A stretch of 64,000 nt of DNA. Origin: an uncultured Paracoccaceae bacterium. Lineage in GTDB: Bacteria; Pseudomonadota; Alphaproteobacteria; Rhodobacterales; Rhodobacteraceae. The position numbers and the translations under genes are program-made. The stretch spans positions 992,001-1,056,000 of the forward strand of contig CATOSB010000004.1 of assembly GCA_951812305.1 (NCBI GenBank), given 5' to 3'. The notes under the pieces were generated by a model. It was not told where the DNA came from and searched no databases. It saw only the letters and a program-made list of their open reading frames with translations. The stretch's first letter is position 1; each line of letters begins with the position of its first letter. Positions 37,773 to 46,396 of the stretch are shown here, one piece after another.

Positions 37773-38795
37773 TTACTCGGAAGAAAGTCCGATACGAGCC
37801 AGGAATTCCTTGTGGCTCGCCACCATTGCTTTTGCTTCAGGTGTGCGTGTTCCCCAATCATCCCAGGCGGCTTTCGCAGCAGCGCGGAACTTGGCGCGCT
37901 CTTCCGGCGACCAGTTGTAAACGGACACGCCCATTTCAGGCATCTTGGCCAGCGCTTCGCCGTTTTCGATCATGGTCACCATGACGTAATCGGCCATCAG
38001 CTTTTTATGCGCAACTTCGATGATCCGCTTGTGGCTGTCTGGCACCGTATTCCAGATATCCGTGCGGCAGGCCAACTGGTCTGACGACATAGAATGGAAG
38101 CCCGGAAAGGTCGTGTGCTTGGCAATGTCATAGATGCCGATGGAGGTATTCACGGCCAGCGTTGACGCGTCCGCGCCATCGATGATTCCGGTTTCCAGTG
38201 CCGTGAAGATTTCGGTGAAATCCATCACGATCGGTTTGGCACCAAGCGCGGCGAAAATTTCCGATTCCATTCCCGGAGGCGAGCGGAACTTGAACTCTTT
38301 AAGATCCTCAGTGCTGCGCAATGGCCGTGTCGAGTTCAGCGATTCCTGACCACCAACATGAGCACCGATGAAGGTCATGCCGTGGGCCGCATAAAGCTCG
38401 TTGATCGCTTCGCGCCCCCCGCCAAAATTGACCCATGCAAGGTACTGAATCGGCGTGTCGTAACCACCCATCGTGTCAGCCACAAACTGGAATGCCGGGT
38501 TTTTGCCGGTTTGGTAGGACCCGTTGGTCATATCGCAGTCAAGAATACCGGTTGCAGCGGCATCAAAAGTTTCAGCTGATTTAACAACCGCTGACGAGAA
38601 GAAGAATTCCAACTCGATTTCCCCGCCCGACATCACGCTGACATCGTCGACGAATGTCTGCAGCAGGCGGCCTTGGGTCGTATCTGGCGACTGATGGCTC
38701 TGAACACGCAGTTTCGTTTGAGCCTCAACAGCCCCAGCTGTCAGCCCGACGGCCAGCGCGGCCGCAGTCATAAATTTGAACTTAGTGTTTCGCAT
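37773..38795 (-). CDS. TRAP transporter solute-binding protein, DctP type, without permease genes
   Basis: The mature protein follows a signal peptide (FMTAAALAVGLTAGAVEAQ) and contains KEFKFRSPPGMESEIFAALGAKPIVMDFTEIFTALETGIIDG, the TRAP ligand-binding signature with its Arg. The ATG at 38795 has GGGAGAAAATC before it; an upstream ATG at 38819 lacks such a site. No DctQ or DctM gene is adjacent. It starts 20 bases after the end of the broken GntR gene, suggesting an original gntR-receptor operon. Confidence 0.9.
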   Translation of the reverse strand: MRNTKFKFMTAAALAVGLTAGAVEAQTKLRVQSHQSPDTTQGRLLQTFVDDVSVMSGGEIELEFFFSSAVVKSAETFDAAATGILDCDMTNGSYQTGKNPAFQFVADTMGGYDTPIQYLAWVNFGGGREAINELYAAHGMTFIGAHVGGQESLNSTRPLRSTEDLKEFKFRSPPGMESEIFAALGAKPIVMDFTEIFTALETGIIDGADASTLAVNTSIGIYDIAKHTTFPGFHSMSSDQLACRTDIWNTVPDSHKRIIEVAHKKLMADYVMVTMIENGEALAKMPEMGVSVYNWSPEERAKFRAAAKAAWDDWGTRTPEAKAMVASHKEFLARIGLSSE

Positions 38796-38815
38796 GATTT
38801 TCTCCCTATTTGCGT

Positions 38816-39391
38816 TCACTTTCTTAGTTTCACTAATCCCGGGAACACGTCAGACAGACGGCGTATTCCCCGAATGGCTTCAAAGCCGCGCGCTAAGTTG
38901 ATCCCTGTGTCTTTCAGAAGAGTGGTCAGCGCGGCAGACGCCGCATCACCATCCCTTCTGAGAATCGCCTGCGTTACGGCTTGGTGGTATGGAATTGCCA
39001 AGAGATTGTGCTCTCGGCTGGTGTTGGTCAGTCGGATTGATCCCAGAAGCGCCGAAAAGATGATTCCCTCCATCGAGCGCAGGATCTCGTTGTGCGCGGC
39101 ACGCAATATGGTGCGATGGTAAACGGCGTCGGCAAAAACGAAATTCTCCATTGCGGCCACCTCGCGCTCCATGCTTTCCTGCGCCTCTTTGATGGCCGTC
39201 ATTTCCTGGTCGGTGGCTCGCTCCGCCGCCCATCGCGCCGCGTTGGGTTCGATGACCAGCCGAACTTCGGTCAATTGCAGCAGAAAGCCGACCTTCATTG
39301 TCGTCGATTGGTGCCAGGCCAGAACGTCATCGTCCAACAGGCCCCAGTGTTGCCGCTCCTTCACCCGGGTCCCGATCCCGCGGCGCACCTC
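38816..39391 (-). pseudogene. GntR/FadR-type regulator, C-terminal fragment
   Basis: This fragment encodes EVRRGIGTRVKERQHW and then the FCD-type helical effector domain, including RLVIEPNAARWAAERA, ADAVYHRTILRAAHNE and PYHQAVTQAI. It is the rest of the regulator whose N-terminus is at 42172..42387. Removing the IS630-like element and one TAA duplication restores KGLLEVRRGIGTRV in frame, the usual end of the winged helix, for a total of about 263 residues. The gene is inactivated as it stands. Confidence 0.92.
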
Positions 39392-39484
39392 TAATACCAA
39401 GGGTGCTTCAAAATGACTCAGCTATGGATTTTGGGTACCGCCTGAGGTGCTGAGGTGATTCAAGATTGGCAAAGGAGACCACCG

Positions 39485-39994
39485 ATGCCAGCCAGGATAC
39501 CGATGCGAGCCGATTTTACCGCCAATGATCTGCGCAAGCTTGCCGCAGAGAGTTCTGATGCCCGGCAGAGCCGACGGCTTTTGTCGCTTGCCGCTATCGC
39601 CGATGGCATGTCGCGTGGGGCTGCGGCCCGCATTGGCGGGATGGACCGGCAAACGCTCAGGGACTGGGTGCTCCGTTTCAACGCTGATGGTCCAGCGGGG
39701 CTGCTGGATCGGCAGCGAGGAGGCTCGCGATCCCGCCTTGACAATGCGCAACTGGATGAACTGGCGGCTCTTGTCGAGACCGGTCCTGATCCTGAAAAGG
39801 ACGGTGTCGTCCGCTGGCGGCGGGTCGATTTGAAGAATGTGATCAAGGCGCGTTTTGGCGTCGACTATCACGAGCGCCATGTGGGGCAGATTCTGCACAA
39901 TCTGGGCTTTTCCCACATCAGCGCACGCCCTCAGCACCCGGGGCAGGACGTGCAGGTCATTGAGGATTTCAAAAAAACTTCGGCGACAATCTGA
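39485..39994 (+). CDS. IS630-family transposase, first ORF
   Basis: This ORF encodes the HTH part (RGAAARIGGMDRQTLRDWVLRFNADGPAGLLDRQ) and a linker up to HPGQDVQVIEDFKK. AAGGAG precedes the ATG at 39485. A run of seven A residues at 39971-39977 precedes a -1 reading shift into the DDE frame (KNFGDNLKETLQ). This is the usual way such split transposases are expressed. Programmed frameshifting is inferred from the A-run and frame order. Confidence 0.85.
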   Translation: MPARIPMRADFTANDLRKLAAESSDARQSRRLLSLAAIADGMSRGAAARIGGMDRQTLRDWVLRFNADGPAGLLDRQRGGSRSRLDNAQLDELAALVETGPDPEKDGVVRWRRVDLKNVIKARFGVDYHERHVGQILHNLGFSHISARPQHPGQDVQVIEDFKKTSATI

Positions 39995-40389
39995 AGGAGA
40001 CGCTTCAGGGGGTGCCGCCGGACAAACCCGTCGAAATCTGGTTCCAGGACGAGATGCGTCTCGGTCAGAAGAACACCCGCGTCCGCCAGTGGGCACGCAA
40101 GGGCACACGGCCCCGCCAGCCCGCCGATCAGCGTTACCAAAATGCGTATCTTTTTGGCGCCATCTGCCCCGAACGCGGCACCGGCGCGGCGATCATGATG
40201 CCAGCAGCCGACACCTATGCGATGCAGCGCCACCTGGAAGAAATCAGCAAAATTGTCTCCGATGGCGCCCACGCCGTCATCCTCATGGACCAAGCCGGCT
40301 GGCACACGACATCCGCTCTGGAAATCCCGCAAAACCTGTCGCTCATGTTTCTGCCGCCCAAATCACCAGAGCTGAATCCAACCGAAAAC
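39976..40389 (+). pseudogene. IS630-family transposase, DDE part interrupted by IS66
   Basis: This -1 frame encodes WFQDEMRLGQKN (first Asp), ILMDQAGWHTT (second Asp) and FLPPKSPELNPTEN, which carries the catalytic Glu. It is then cut by the IS66-like element at 40390. The reading frame resumes exactly at 41998 (IWQYLRQTWLANRTF) and ends at 42162. The transposase is thus intact apart from the insertion. Confidence 0.9.
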
Positions 40390-41989
40390 GTAACTCCCAA
40401 GCACCCTGTCCGATAGGGTTGCGGGGTTTTGTTCCGTCAGAGCCGTGCGATGATCTGAGGTGGTGACAGGGTCAGGATTTCCAGGATGTTGAACCGGTGT
40501 TTTCTGGCCGTCGAGATGACGGACCTGATGTCGGCGAAGACCCGCGCGCCCTCGAGGGTGCGGAAGGTGCCCGAGATTTTCATGCGCAGCTTCATCATGC
40601 GCAGGTCCTGTTCGGCCTGATTGTTTGTGAATGGGACCGCGAAGTCGGCGATGAATCGCAAAACGTCATCGCGGTAGTCACGCAGGCGGAGGAGCAGGTT
40701 GTGGCCTGGCCGCCTGGCTTTTCGGCCGCGGGTGCCGGGGCTTTTGGCCAGCGGGGGCCGGCGTTCGTGGAAGGCGAGCCCCTTGGCGAGGATCGCCATG
40801 TATCTGGTGACGATACCCTGGCGAACCAGTTCCGGGAGTTCGGTCTCGCCTTGATCCTGAGCCGCGCATCTGAGTTGATTGGCGCTATGAAGCACTGCGC
40901 TCATCTCCGTCGCCCAAGGCTCTTTTTCGATCTCTTCGATGGCCTTGAGTTCGCGCAAGTGATGCGCCCCGCAGAGGGCGTGGGCGTCCACTCCGCTCAT
41001 ATGGGCGTAGTAGGGTTTCCAGTGATCATGAATGATCGTCCCGCCGGTCAGGAAGGTTGGAACAGCACCGCGTTTGGCGCTGATGCGGTAATGGGTGAAG
41101 GCGGTATCGCAGATCGTGTGCAGCCAGTGCAGCTTGCCGGCAACACGAAGTCCGGTCTCGTCCAGATGCCGAACGCCGCCTTCGGCAAGCCGGGCGAGAA
41201 TGTGTTCAACCACGACACCCATCTTATTTGCCGCGCCGCGCGTCCAGTTGGTCACGCTGGCCGCGCACAAGCTGGTGGCCCCAAACAGGTCGCGCATAAG
41301 CTGGCAGACCCGATCCTCGGGTATCAGCTGCTGAACATTGCAATAGACCGCCACTGCCCGCATGCGCGTGCCATATTGCACATGCGCGGCCACGCCATCG
41401 GGAAAGCCAGCCGTCGTCGTGGCTCGACAATGGTCGCAACAATAAACCGCCGCCTGATGCTCGGTGACCTCCAGGCGTGGCGCAGGCAAGTCGAACACCT
41501 GACGCTTCTCGATCCCTTTCACCATCTCCGCCGTCAGGGCGCTCTGACAGGCGCTGCAATGCGTCGCCTCATGCCGTTCGACAAAGTCGGGTGTTGACGT
41601 CTGGCGCAGGGTGTCGCCCCGGTGGCCAACTTGGCCGCCACTTTTCTTTCCGGATTTGCCACGCAGGCTGCGCGGGGCTGGCTTCTTCAGGCCATCACTT
41701 GAAGGGGGCTTGCTGCTATTGCTGCTGTTCTTGGCCAACTGTCGGCGCAGGTCCGTGATCTCTTCCGCCATGCTCGCCAACGCAGCTTCAAGCTCAGCGA
41801 TCCGACGCAGAGCCGTGGCGAGAAGTTGTTCAAGGGCGGCAACCTGATCCATCCCACCACTGATTCAGAGAAATCAACCCGGCGCCACAGAATTCAGACA
41901 AGAAAGAAAAAAACACGCGCAAAATGGCAAATTCGACTCACCATAAAACTGACAATAACACTCAAACGTGGGGGGTGCTTGGGAGTTAC
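40390..41989 (-). mobile_element. IS66-like element, copy 1
   Basis: This is a 1600-bp element with ends GTAACTCCCAAGCACC and the complement GGTGCTTGGGAGTTAC. It has an 8-bp duplication CCGAAAAC at 40382-40389 and 41990-41997. Only the tnpC-type transposase is present; the tnpA and tnpB helper genes of classical IS66 are missing, as in the ISBst12-type subgroup. It is inserted in the IS630-like transposase. Confidence 0.95.
40437..41852 (-). CDS. IS66-family transposase TnpC, copy 1
   Basis: This 471-residue DDE transposase has an N-terminal coiled coil ([20 protein letters not shown]), the [14 protein letters not shown] motif and zinc-binding Cys pairs (CSACQSA and CCDHCRA). The catalytic blocks are [19 protein letters not shown] and [12 protein letters not shown]. 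It is intact and nearly identical to the three other copies in the window. It carries Arg in HERRPPLAKS, where copies 3 and 4 have Gln. Confidence 0.96.
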   Translation of the reverse strand: MDQVAALEQLLATALRRIAELEAALASMAEEITDLRRQLAKNSSNSSKPPSSDGLKKPAPRSLRGKSGKKSGGQVGHRGDTLRQTSTPDFVERHEATHCSACQSALTAEMVKGIEKRQVFDLPAPRLEVTEHQAAVYCCDHCRATTTAGFPDGVAAHVQYGTRMRAVAVYCNVQQLIPEDRVCQLMRDLFGATSLCAASVTNWTRGAANKMGVVVEHILARLAEGGVRHLDETGLRVAGKLHWLHTICDTAFTHYRISAKRGAVPTFLTGGTIIHDHWKPYYAHMSGVDAHALCGAHHLRELKAIEEIEKEPWATEMSAVLHSANQLRCAAQDQGETELPELVRQGIVTRYMAILAKGLAFHERRPPLAKSPGTRGRKARRPGHNLLLRLRDYRDDVLRFIADFAVPFTNNQAEQDLRMMKLRMKISGTFRTLEGARVFADIRSVISTARKHRFNILEILTLSPPQIIARL

Positions 41990-41997
41990 CCGAAAAC

Positions 41998-42162
41998 ATT
42001 TGGCAATATCTCCGCCAGACATGGCTCGCAAACCGGACGTTCGACACATATGACGCGATTCTCGACGCGGGGTGCGAGGCCTGGAACAACCTCATCGCAA
42101 GACCGCAAACCATCACATCCATCGCAAGCCGCAACTGGGCGAAAGTCGGTCAGATTGAATAA
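41998..42162 (+). pseudogene. IS630-family transposase, C-terminal end after IS66
   Basis: This 54-codon remainder (IWQYLRQTWLANRTFDTYDA onward, ending AKVGQIE) continues the DDE transposase frame interrupted at 40389. It ends 9 bases before the right end of the IS630-like element. Confidence 0.88.
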
Positions 42163-42171
42163 CCCTTGGTA

Positions 42172-42387
42172 TAACAGCCCCTTGCCGACAAGAATTTTGA
42201 CGGCATCGCGAATAACGCTGCGGCTGACCCGGTATTTTTCGGCAAGCTCGTCTTCGCCGTTCAGCAAGTCGCCCGGTTCATAAGATTGACCCACAATACG
42301 GCGCCCGATTTCGCGCGCGATCTGTGTTGCGAGACTGTGCGTCAGCCCCGTCGTCTCTTTCAAATCATAGTACAGAGACTCATTCAT
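42172..42387 (-). pseudogene. GntR/FadR-type regulator, N-terminal fragment
   Basis: This fragment encodes 72 residues of a GntR winged helix (LATQIAREIGRRIV, NGEDELAEKYRVSRSVIRDAVKILVGKGLL), then runs into the IS630-like element. It joins in frame with 39391..38816. The intact gene would have followed the M20 peptidase gene and preceded the TRAP receptor gene on the same strand, so it probably controlled this catabolic operon. Confidence 0.92.
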
Positions 42388-42519
42388 AGGCTTTTTGTAA
42401 ACATATGATGTTTGATGAGTCCAGAGCGCGCCGGCATTTTGTTTGGCCGTCCGGTGCGATGATGGCTGAATCGGTATCGTCGGAACGCGGCCCAGACGCT
42501 AATCGGGGCAGTCGCGCAA

Positions 42520-43680
42520 TCAGGAGCGCAGCCGAGCCTCCAGCCCGTCAAGCATATCGAGACATTTTTGTAGTTGGTCGAGCGCAAGAAACTCGTTTGG
42601 TTTGTGCGCCTGTTCTATGGACCCCGGGCCGCAAACCACTGCTGACATGCCCAGCGCGCTGAAAATTCCAGCCTCGGTGCCGAAAGCGACCACATCCGCA
42701 CGGTTGCCACCGGTCAGTTCGATCATAATATCGCGCGCCTCGTTCACACTCGCGGGTTCCAGCCCCGCCACCTCGCCCATCACTTCGGTCGTGATCGCCG
42801 ATTGCGCGCTGACTTGCTGCATCGCGGGTAGCAAAACTGTGTTTGCGTAGTCTTCGATCTCTGCTTTGACGAATATGAAGTCCGCATTTTGTACCGGGCG
42901 AAATTCCCATTCCACAGATGCTTCCTGGGGGATCACATTATGTGCCATACCGCCGTTCAGCGCCCCGGTGTTGATCGTCGTCCAGGGTGGATCAAAGCGG
43001 CTGTTCGCGGGCGCGCGGGATTTCAACGCCTCGCCCAGTTCCAACAGCCGCGTGACATAACGGACCGCGTATTCCACCGCGTTAACCCCCCGATCCGGCG
43101 CAGAGCCATGACCGGCCAGCCCGTGAAACCGGGTGGTATATTCGCAGCAGCCCTTGTGCCCCTCGATCACGCGCATCATTGTCGGCTCTCCGATGATGGC
43201 GAGACGTGGGCGGATGTCTTGTTTCTGCAGCCACTGCGCCAGCGCCCGCGCGCCGAGGCAGCCGGTTTCCTCGTCATAGGTGAAGGCGAAATGCAGGGGT
43301 TTTGACAATGACAGGGCCGCGAATTCGGGCGTCTTGGCAACCACTGCCGCGATGAAACCCTTCATGTCACACGTGCCGCGACCGTAAAGGCGACCGTCTT
43401 GTTCCACCATCTCAAACGGGTCACTGGACCAGTCCTGCCCCTCAACCGGCACCACATCAGAATGCCCCGACAGCACGATGCCGCCCGATTCCTGTGGCCC
43501 AAGAGTGGCGAACAGGTTCGCTTTGCGGCCATCCGGCGAGGTCTGAATCCCAACAAGCGCGCCTGCATCCTCCAACCGCTCAGCAATATCCGCGATCATG
43601 TTGAGGTTGCTGTCGGCTGACACCGTCGGATGGGCTATGAATTCGCCCAACAGGTCGCGGGTTTGATCGAGGCTCGCCAA
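42520..43680 (-). CDS. M20-family deacylase (ArgE/acetylornithine-deacetylase type)
   Basis: This is a 386-residue zinc metallopeptidase-type deacylase with GHSDVVPVEGQDW (His, Asp), GRGTCDMKGF (bridging Asp), YDEETGCLGA (catalytic Glu pair) and GEPT. The frame extends to 43779 through the DoeA gene, but the TTG at 43680, with AAAGGA before it and two bases after the DoeA stop, is the likely start. Following DoeA, it may remove the acetyl group from N-acetyl-diaminobutyrate, a task done by DoeB/EutE-type enzymes elsewhere. That substrate is inferred. Confidence 0.85.
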   Translation of the reverse strand: MASLDQTRDLLGEFIAHPTVSADSNLNMIADIAERLEDAGALVGIQTSPDGRKANLFATLGPQESGGIVLSGHSDVVPVEGQDWSSDPFEMVEQDGRLYGRGTCDMKGFIAAVVAKTPEFAALSLSKPLHFAFTYDEETGCLGARALAQWLQKQDIRPRLAIIGEPTMMRVIEGHKGCCEYTTRFHGLAGHGSAPDRGVNAVEYAVRYVTRLLELGEALKSRAPANSRFDPPWTTINTGALNGGMAHNVIPQEASVEWEFRPVQNADFIFVKAEIEDYANTVLLPAMQQVSAQSAITTEVMGEVAGLEPASVNEARDIMIELTGGNRADVVAFGTEAGIFSALGMSAVVCGPGSIEQAHKPNEFLALDQLQKCLDMLDGLEARLRS

Positions 43681-43682
43681 CT

Positions 43683-44867
43683 CTAGTCCTTTACGAACAG
43701 TTTGCGCTCGACTTTGCACAGGGCCTCTGCGGGGCCTTCGGGCTTGATCAAAAGCGTCTCTGTCGTCTCCAGCCCCCAATCATCCATCCACAGACCCGGC
43801 ATGAAATGGAACGTCATATTGGGCTTCAACTCGGTCTCGTCGGTAGGGCGAATGGAATAGGTGCGCTCGCCCCAATCAGGCGGATAAGACAGGCCAATCG
43901 GATAACCACAGCGCCCGCCCCGGTCGATGCCGACCTTGGCCAGTTCCGCGTTCATTGCGCGCGCCACATCGCCCGCAACTTTTCCCGCGCGCGCGGCGTC
44001 GATCCCCGCCTCCAGCCCGGCGGTCAGCGCCTTGGAGGCATCGAGCATCTTTTGCGGCGGTGTGCCCAGAAAGACCGTGCGGCACAGCGGCGCGTGATAG
44101 CGGCGATAACAGCCCGACAGTTCAAAGAATGTCCCTTCCCCGGCCCGCATCTCGTTGCCATTCCACGTCAAATGCGGTGCGGCGGCATCATCGCCCGACG
44201 GCGTCAGCGGCACGATAGCCGGATAGTCGCCCCAATCCTCGCCCACACCCGTGATCGCGGCATGAACAATGTCGGCCACCAACTCATTCTTCTTCAACCC
44301 CGGTTCCGCCCTCTCCAAAGCCAGCGTCGAAATCTTCTCTGAAATCCGCGCCGCCTTGCGGATGAAGGCGAGTTCTTCTTCCGATTTCACCGCCCGCTGC
44401 CAGTTCACCAGCGCGGTGGCGTCAAGGAATTTCGCATCCGGCAACTGGGCCAACAACACCGCGTGCGCCTTGGCGGAGTAATAGTAATTGTCCATCTCCA
44501 CCCCGATCCGCGCGCGCCCATGCCCCAGATCGCGCAGGCGCTTGGCAAGGTCTTCCATCGGATGGTCGACCGGGTTCTGAACGTAATCGTCGGAATAGCC
44601 TTGAACGTTCTCATCCGCCATCCAGACCGTACGAACACCGCCATTCGCGTCCTGAATGCGGCCCCACCAGATCGGGTCGCCTTCCAGCCCCAGAATCACA
44701 CCCTGATGCACGTAAAACGACCAGCCGTCATATCCGGTCAGCCAGGCCTGATTGGACGGGTCTGTCGCAAACAGCACGTCGATCCCGGCTTCTTGCATCG
44801 CCGCGCGTGTCTTGGCGATGCGGCGGTCATATTCGGGTTTTGAAAACGGTGCGTGTTCGATTGGCAT
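43683..44867 (-). CDS. doeA: Ectoine hydrolase-like M24 peptidase-fold enzyme (DoeA/EutD)
   Basis: This 394-residue pita-bread-fold enzyme opens the ectoine ring to N-acetyl-diaminobutyrate. DoeA-like features are LFATDPSNQAWLTGYDGWSFYVHQG, WMADENVQGYSDDYV and the C-terminal catalytic part (ELSGCYRRYHAPLCRTVFLG, FHFMPGLW). The ATG at 44867 is preferred over 44888 because AAGGACG precedes it. It heads a minus-strand operon with the M20 deacylase and diverges from the EutB-like gene. Confidence 0.85.
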   Translation of the reverse strand: MPIEHAPFSKPEYDRRIAKTRAAMQEAGIDVLFATDPSNQAWLTGYDGWSFYVHQGVILGLEGDPIWWGRIQDANGGVRTVWMADENVQGYSDDYVQNPVDHPMEDLAKRLRDLGHGRARIGVEMDNYYYSAKAHAVLLAQLPDAKFLDATALVNWQRAVKSEEELAFIRKAARISEKISTLALERAEPGLKKNELVADIVHAAITGVGEDWGDYPAIVPLTPSGDDAAAPHLTWNGNEMRAGEGTFFELSGCYRRYHAPLCRTVFLGTPPQKMLDASKALTAGLEAGIDAARAGKVAGDVARAMNAELAKVGIDRGGRCGYPIGLSYPPDWGERTYSIRPTDETELKPNMTFHFMPGLWMDDWGLETTETLLIKPEGPAEALCKVERKLFVKD

Positions 44868-44946
44868 GACGGACGTCCTTCCTTGCAAGGCGGTGCCCGT
44901 TGACCAGAACGTCCTTCGTCGTGCCGGGATTTACAGAAGGGTTCTC

Positions 44947-44975
44947 TTGACAGGCTTCGGACCGCCGTGATGTTG
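44947..44975 (+). promoter_or_regulatory. Putative promoter for eutB-like gene
   Basis: A consensus -35 (TTGACA, 44947-44952) is followed after 17 bases by a weak -10 (ATGTTG). Just downstream, at 44988-45000, lies the palindrome CCTTCCGGGAAGG, a possible operator within the divergent doeA/eutB control region. Both are sequence matches; activity is untested. Confidence 0.45.
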
Positions 44976-45064
44976 TCTGAAACGTTGCCTTCCGGGAAGG
45001 TCGGGGGTCAACCAAAAATGCCGCCACAAAGGAATATTCCGTTCATGCAGAAGGCCTTCGCGCG

Positions 45065-46096
45065 ATGCCGGGAATTTCTGAAATGAGCATGGATTTCTCG
45101 CTTGCCGACATTCTTGCCGCGCGTCAGGTCATTCGGGGCGTTGCGGATGGCACGCCTTTCGTACCGTCGCCCTTCATGTCCGCGGTCTGCGGGCAGGACT
45201 TCCTGCTGAAGCTGGAAAACATGCAACCCATTGGCGCCTTCAAACTGCGCGGCGCTTATAATGCGGTGATGTCCCTGCCCGAGGACGCAGGCGGCGTCAC
45301 ATGCTGTTCCACCGGAAATCACGGGCGCGGCGTGGCCTATGCCGCCGCCAAACGCGGCATTCGGGCGGTGATCTGCATGTCGACGCTTGTTCCGCAGGCC
45401 AAGGTCGATGGCATCAAAGCGCTGGGGGCCGAGGTCATGATCTGCGGCAACAGCCAGGATGAGGCCCTGGTGGAAAGTCAGCGTTTGGTCGAATCCGATG
45501 GGCTGGTCGACATCTCGCCATTCGATGACGCCAGGGTCATTGCCGGCCAAGGTACGATCGGGTTTGAAATGCTGGAGGCACGGCCCGATCTCGACACGAT
45601 TTTGGTGCCGCTTTCCGGCGGCGGGCTTGCGGGCGGCGTCGCACTGGCTGCGAAATCGATCAATCCCAAGGTCCGGATCATTGGCATCACGATGGATCGT
45701 GGCGCGTCCATGCACGCCTCCATCGCTGCCGGTCACCCGGTCGATGTCGAGGAGGTGCCAAGCCTTGCCGACAGCCTTGGCGGCGGGATCGGGGACGACA
45801 ACATGCTGTCCTTCCCACTGTGCAAGGCACATCTGGATGACTCGGTTCTGGTCAGCGAAGAGGACATCCGCGACGCCATGCAGACGTTGTTCTTCGAAGA
45901 TCGCATCGTTGCAGAAGGATCCAGCGTGGTGGGTCTTGCGGCTGTTCTGGCCGGCAAGCTGCCGAAACCGGACGGGCCGGTCGGCACGATCATCACCGGG
46001 CGCAATCTGAATATGGACATGTTCGCCAAAATCATCGCAGGCGAGGATATCCAGCTTGGCGATGTGACCGTGAAGGGCAAACGCTATGGCGCATGA
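45065..46096 (+). CDS. eutB: Threonine dehydratase-like PLP enzyme, EutB type (hydroxyectoine)
   Basis: This 343-residue fold-type II PLP enzyme has LENMQPIGAFKLRGAYNAV (Schiff-base Lys in FKLRGAY), CCSTGNHGRGVAYAA and the phosphate loop PLSGGGLAGG. Beside EutC- and DoeA-type genes, it is probably the EutB enzyme of hydroxyectoine breakdown rather than IlvA. The start may be ATG 45065 or 45083. Its end overlaps the eutC start by 11 bp. Confidence 0.85.
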   Translation: MPGISEMSMDFSLADILAARQVIRGVADGTPFVPSPFMSAVCGQDFLLKLENMQPIGAFKLRGAYNAVMSLPEDAGGVTCCSTGNHGRGVAYAAAKRGIRAVICMSTLVPQAKVDGIKALGAEVMICGNSQDEALVESQRLVESDGLVDISPFDDARVIAGQGTIGFEMLEARPDLDTILVPLSGGGLAGGVALAAKSINPKVRIIGITMDRGASMHASIAAGHPVDVEEVPSLADSLGGGIGDDNMLSFPLCKAHLDDSVLVSEEDIRDAMQTLFFEDRIVAEGSSVVGLAAVLAGKLPKPDGPVGTIITGRNLNMDMFAKIIAGEDIQLGDVTVKGKRYGA

Positions 46097-46396
46097 CATC
46101 CGCATCGTGACGGAAGCGGAACTGCGTACGGTCGTGTCGCTGGACCTGACCACCGTCGACGTGATTGAACGCGCCTTTGCCGCGCTCGCTGCTGGCGATG
46201 TCGTGATGCCGCCGATCCTGTCTATGGAACTGGCCGAGGTGAATGGCGAGGTCGATGTCAAAACCGCCTATATCCCCGGCTTTGACGGTTTCGCGATCAA
46301 GGTCAGCCCCGGTTTCTTCGACAACCCCAAGCGGGGCCTGCCCAGTCTGAATGGGCTGATGATCCTGTTTTCCGCGAAGACCGGACTGGTCGAGGC
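46086..46396 (+). pseudogene. eutC: Ornithine-cyclodeaminase-like EutC, N-terminal fragment
   Basis: This fragment encodes 103 codons of a mu-crystallin/ornithine cyclodeaminase family protein (VKTAYIPGFDGFAIKVSPGFFDNPKRGLPSLNGLMILFSAKTGLVEA). It is cut at codon 104 by an IS4-like element. The GC of the split Ala codon joins T at 47596, restoring GLVEAVFLDNGYLTDIRT. The intact protein would have 327 residues. Confidence 0.92.

Larger units (their letters stand above)
39395..42171 (+). mobile_element. IS630-like element inserted in gntR, itself interrupted by IS66
   Basis: The inverted ends are TACCAAGGGTG at the left and its partner CCCTTGGTA at the right. The flanks share TAA (39392-39394, 42172-42174), consistent with the TA duplication of IS630 elements. 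Without the 1608-bp IS66 insertion it would be about 1.17 kb, normal for the family. It carries a frameshifted transposase. Confidence 0.9.

Noticed and set aside
40497..41597. A 366-codon frame antisense to IS66 tnpC, present in all four copies
   Set aside because: It recurs only because the element is duplicated; the opposite strand encodes a well-defined transposase and the frame has no recognisable domain.
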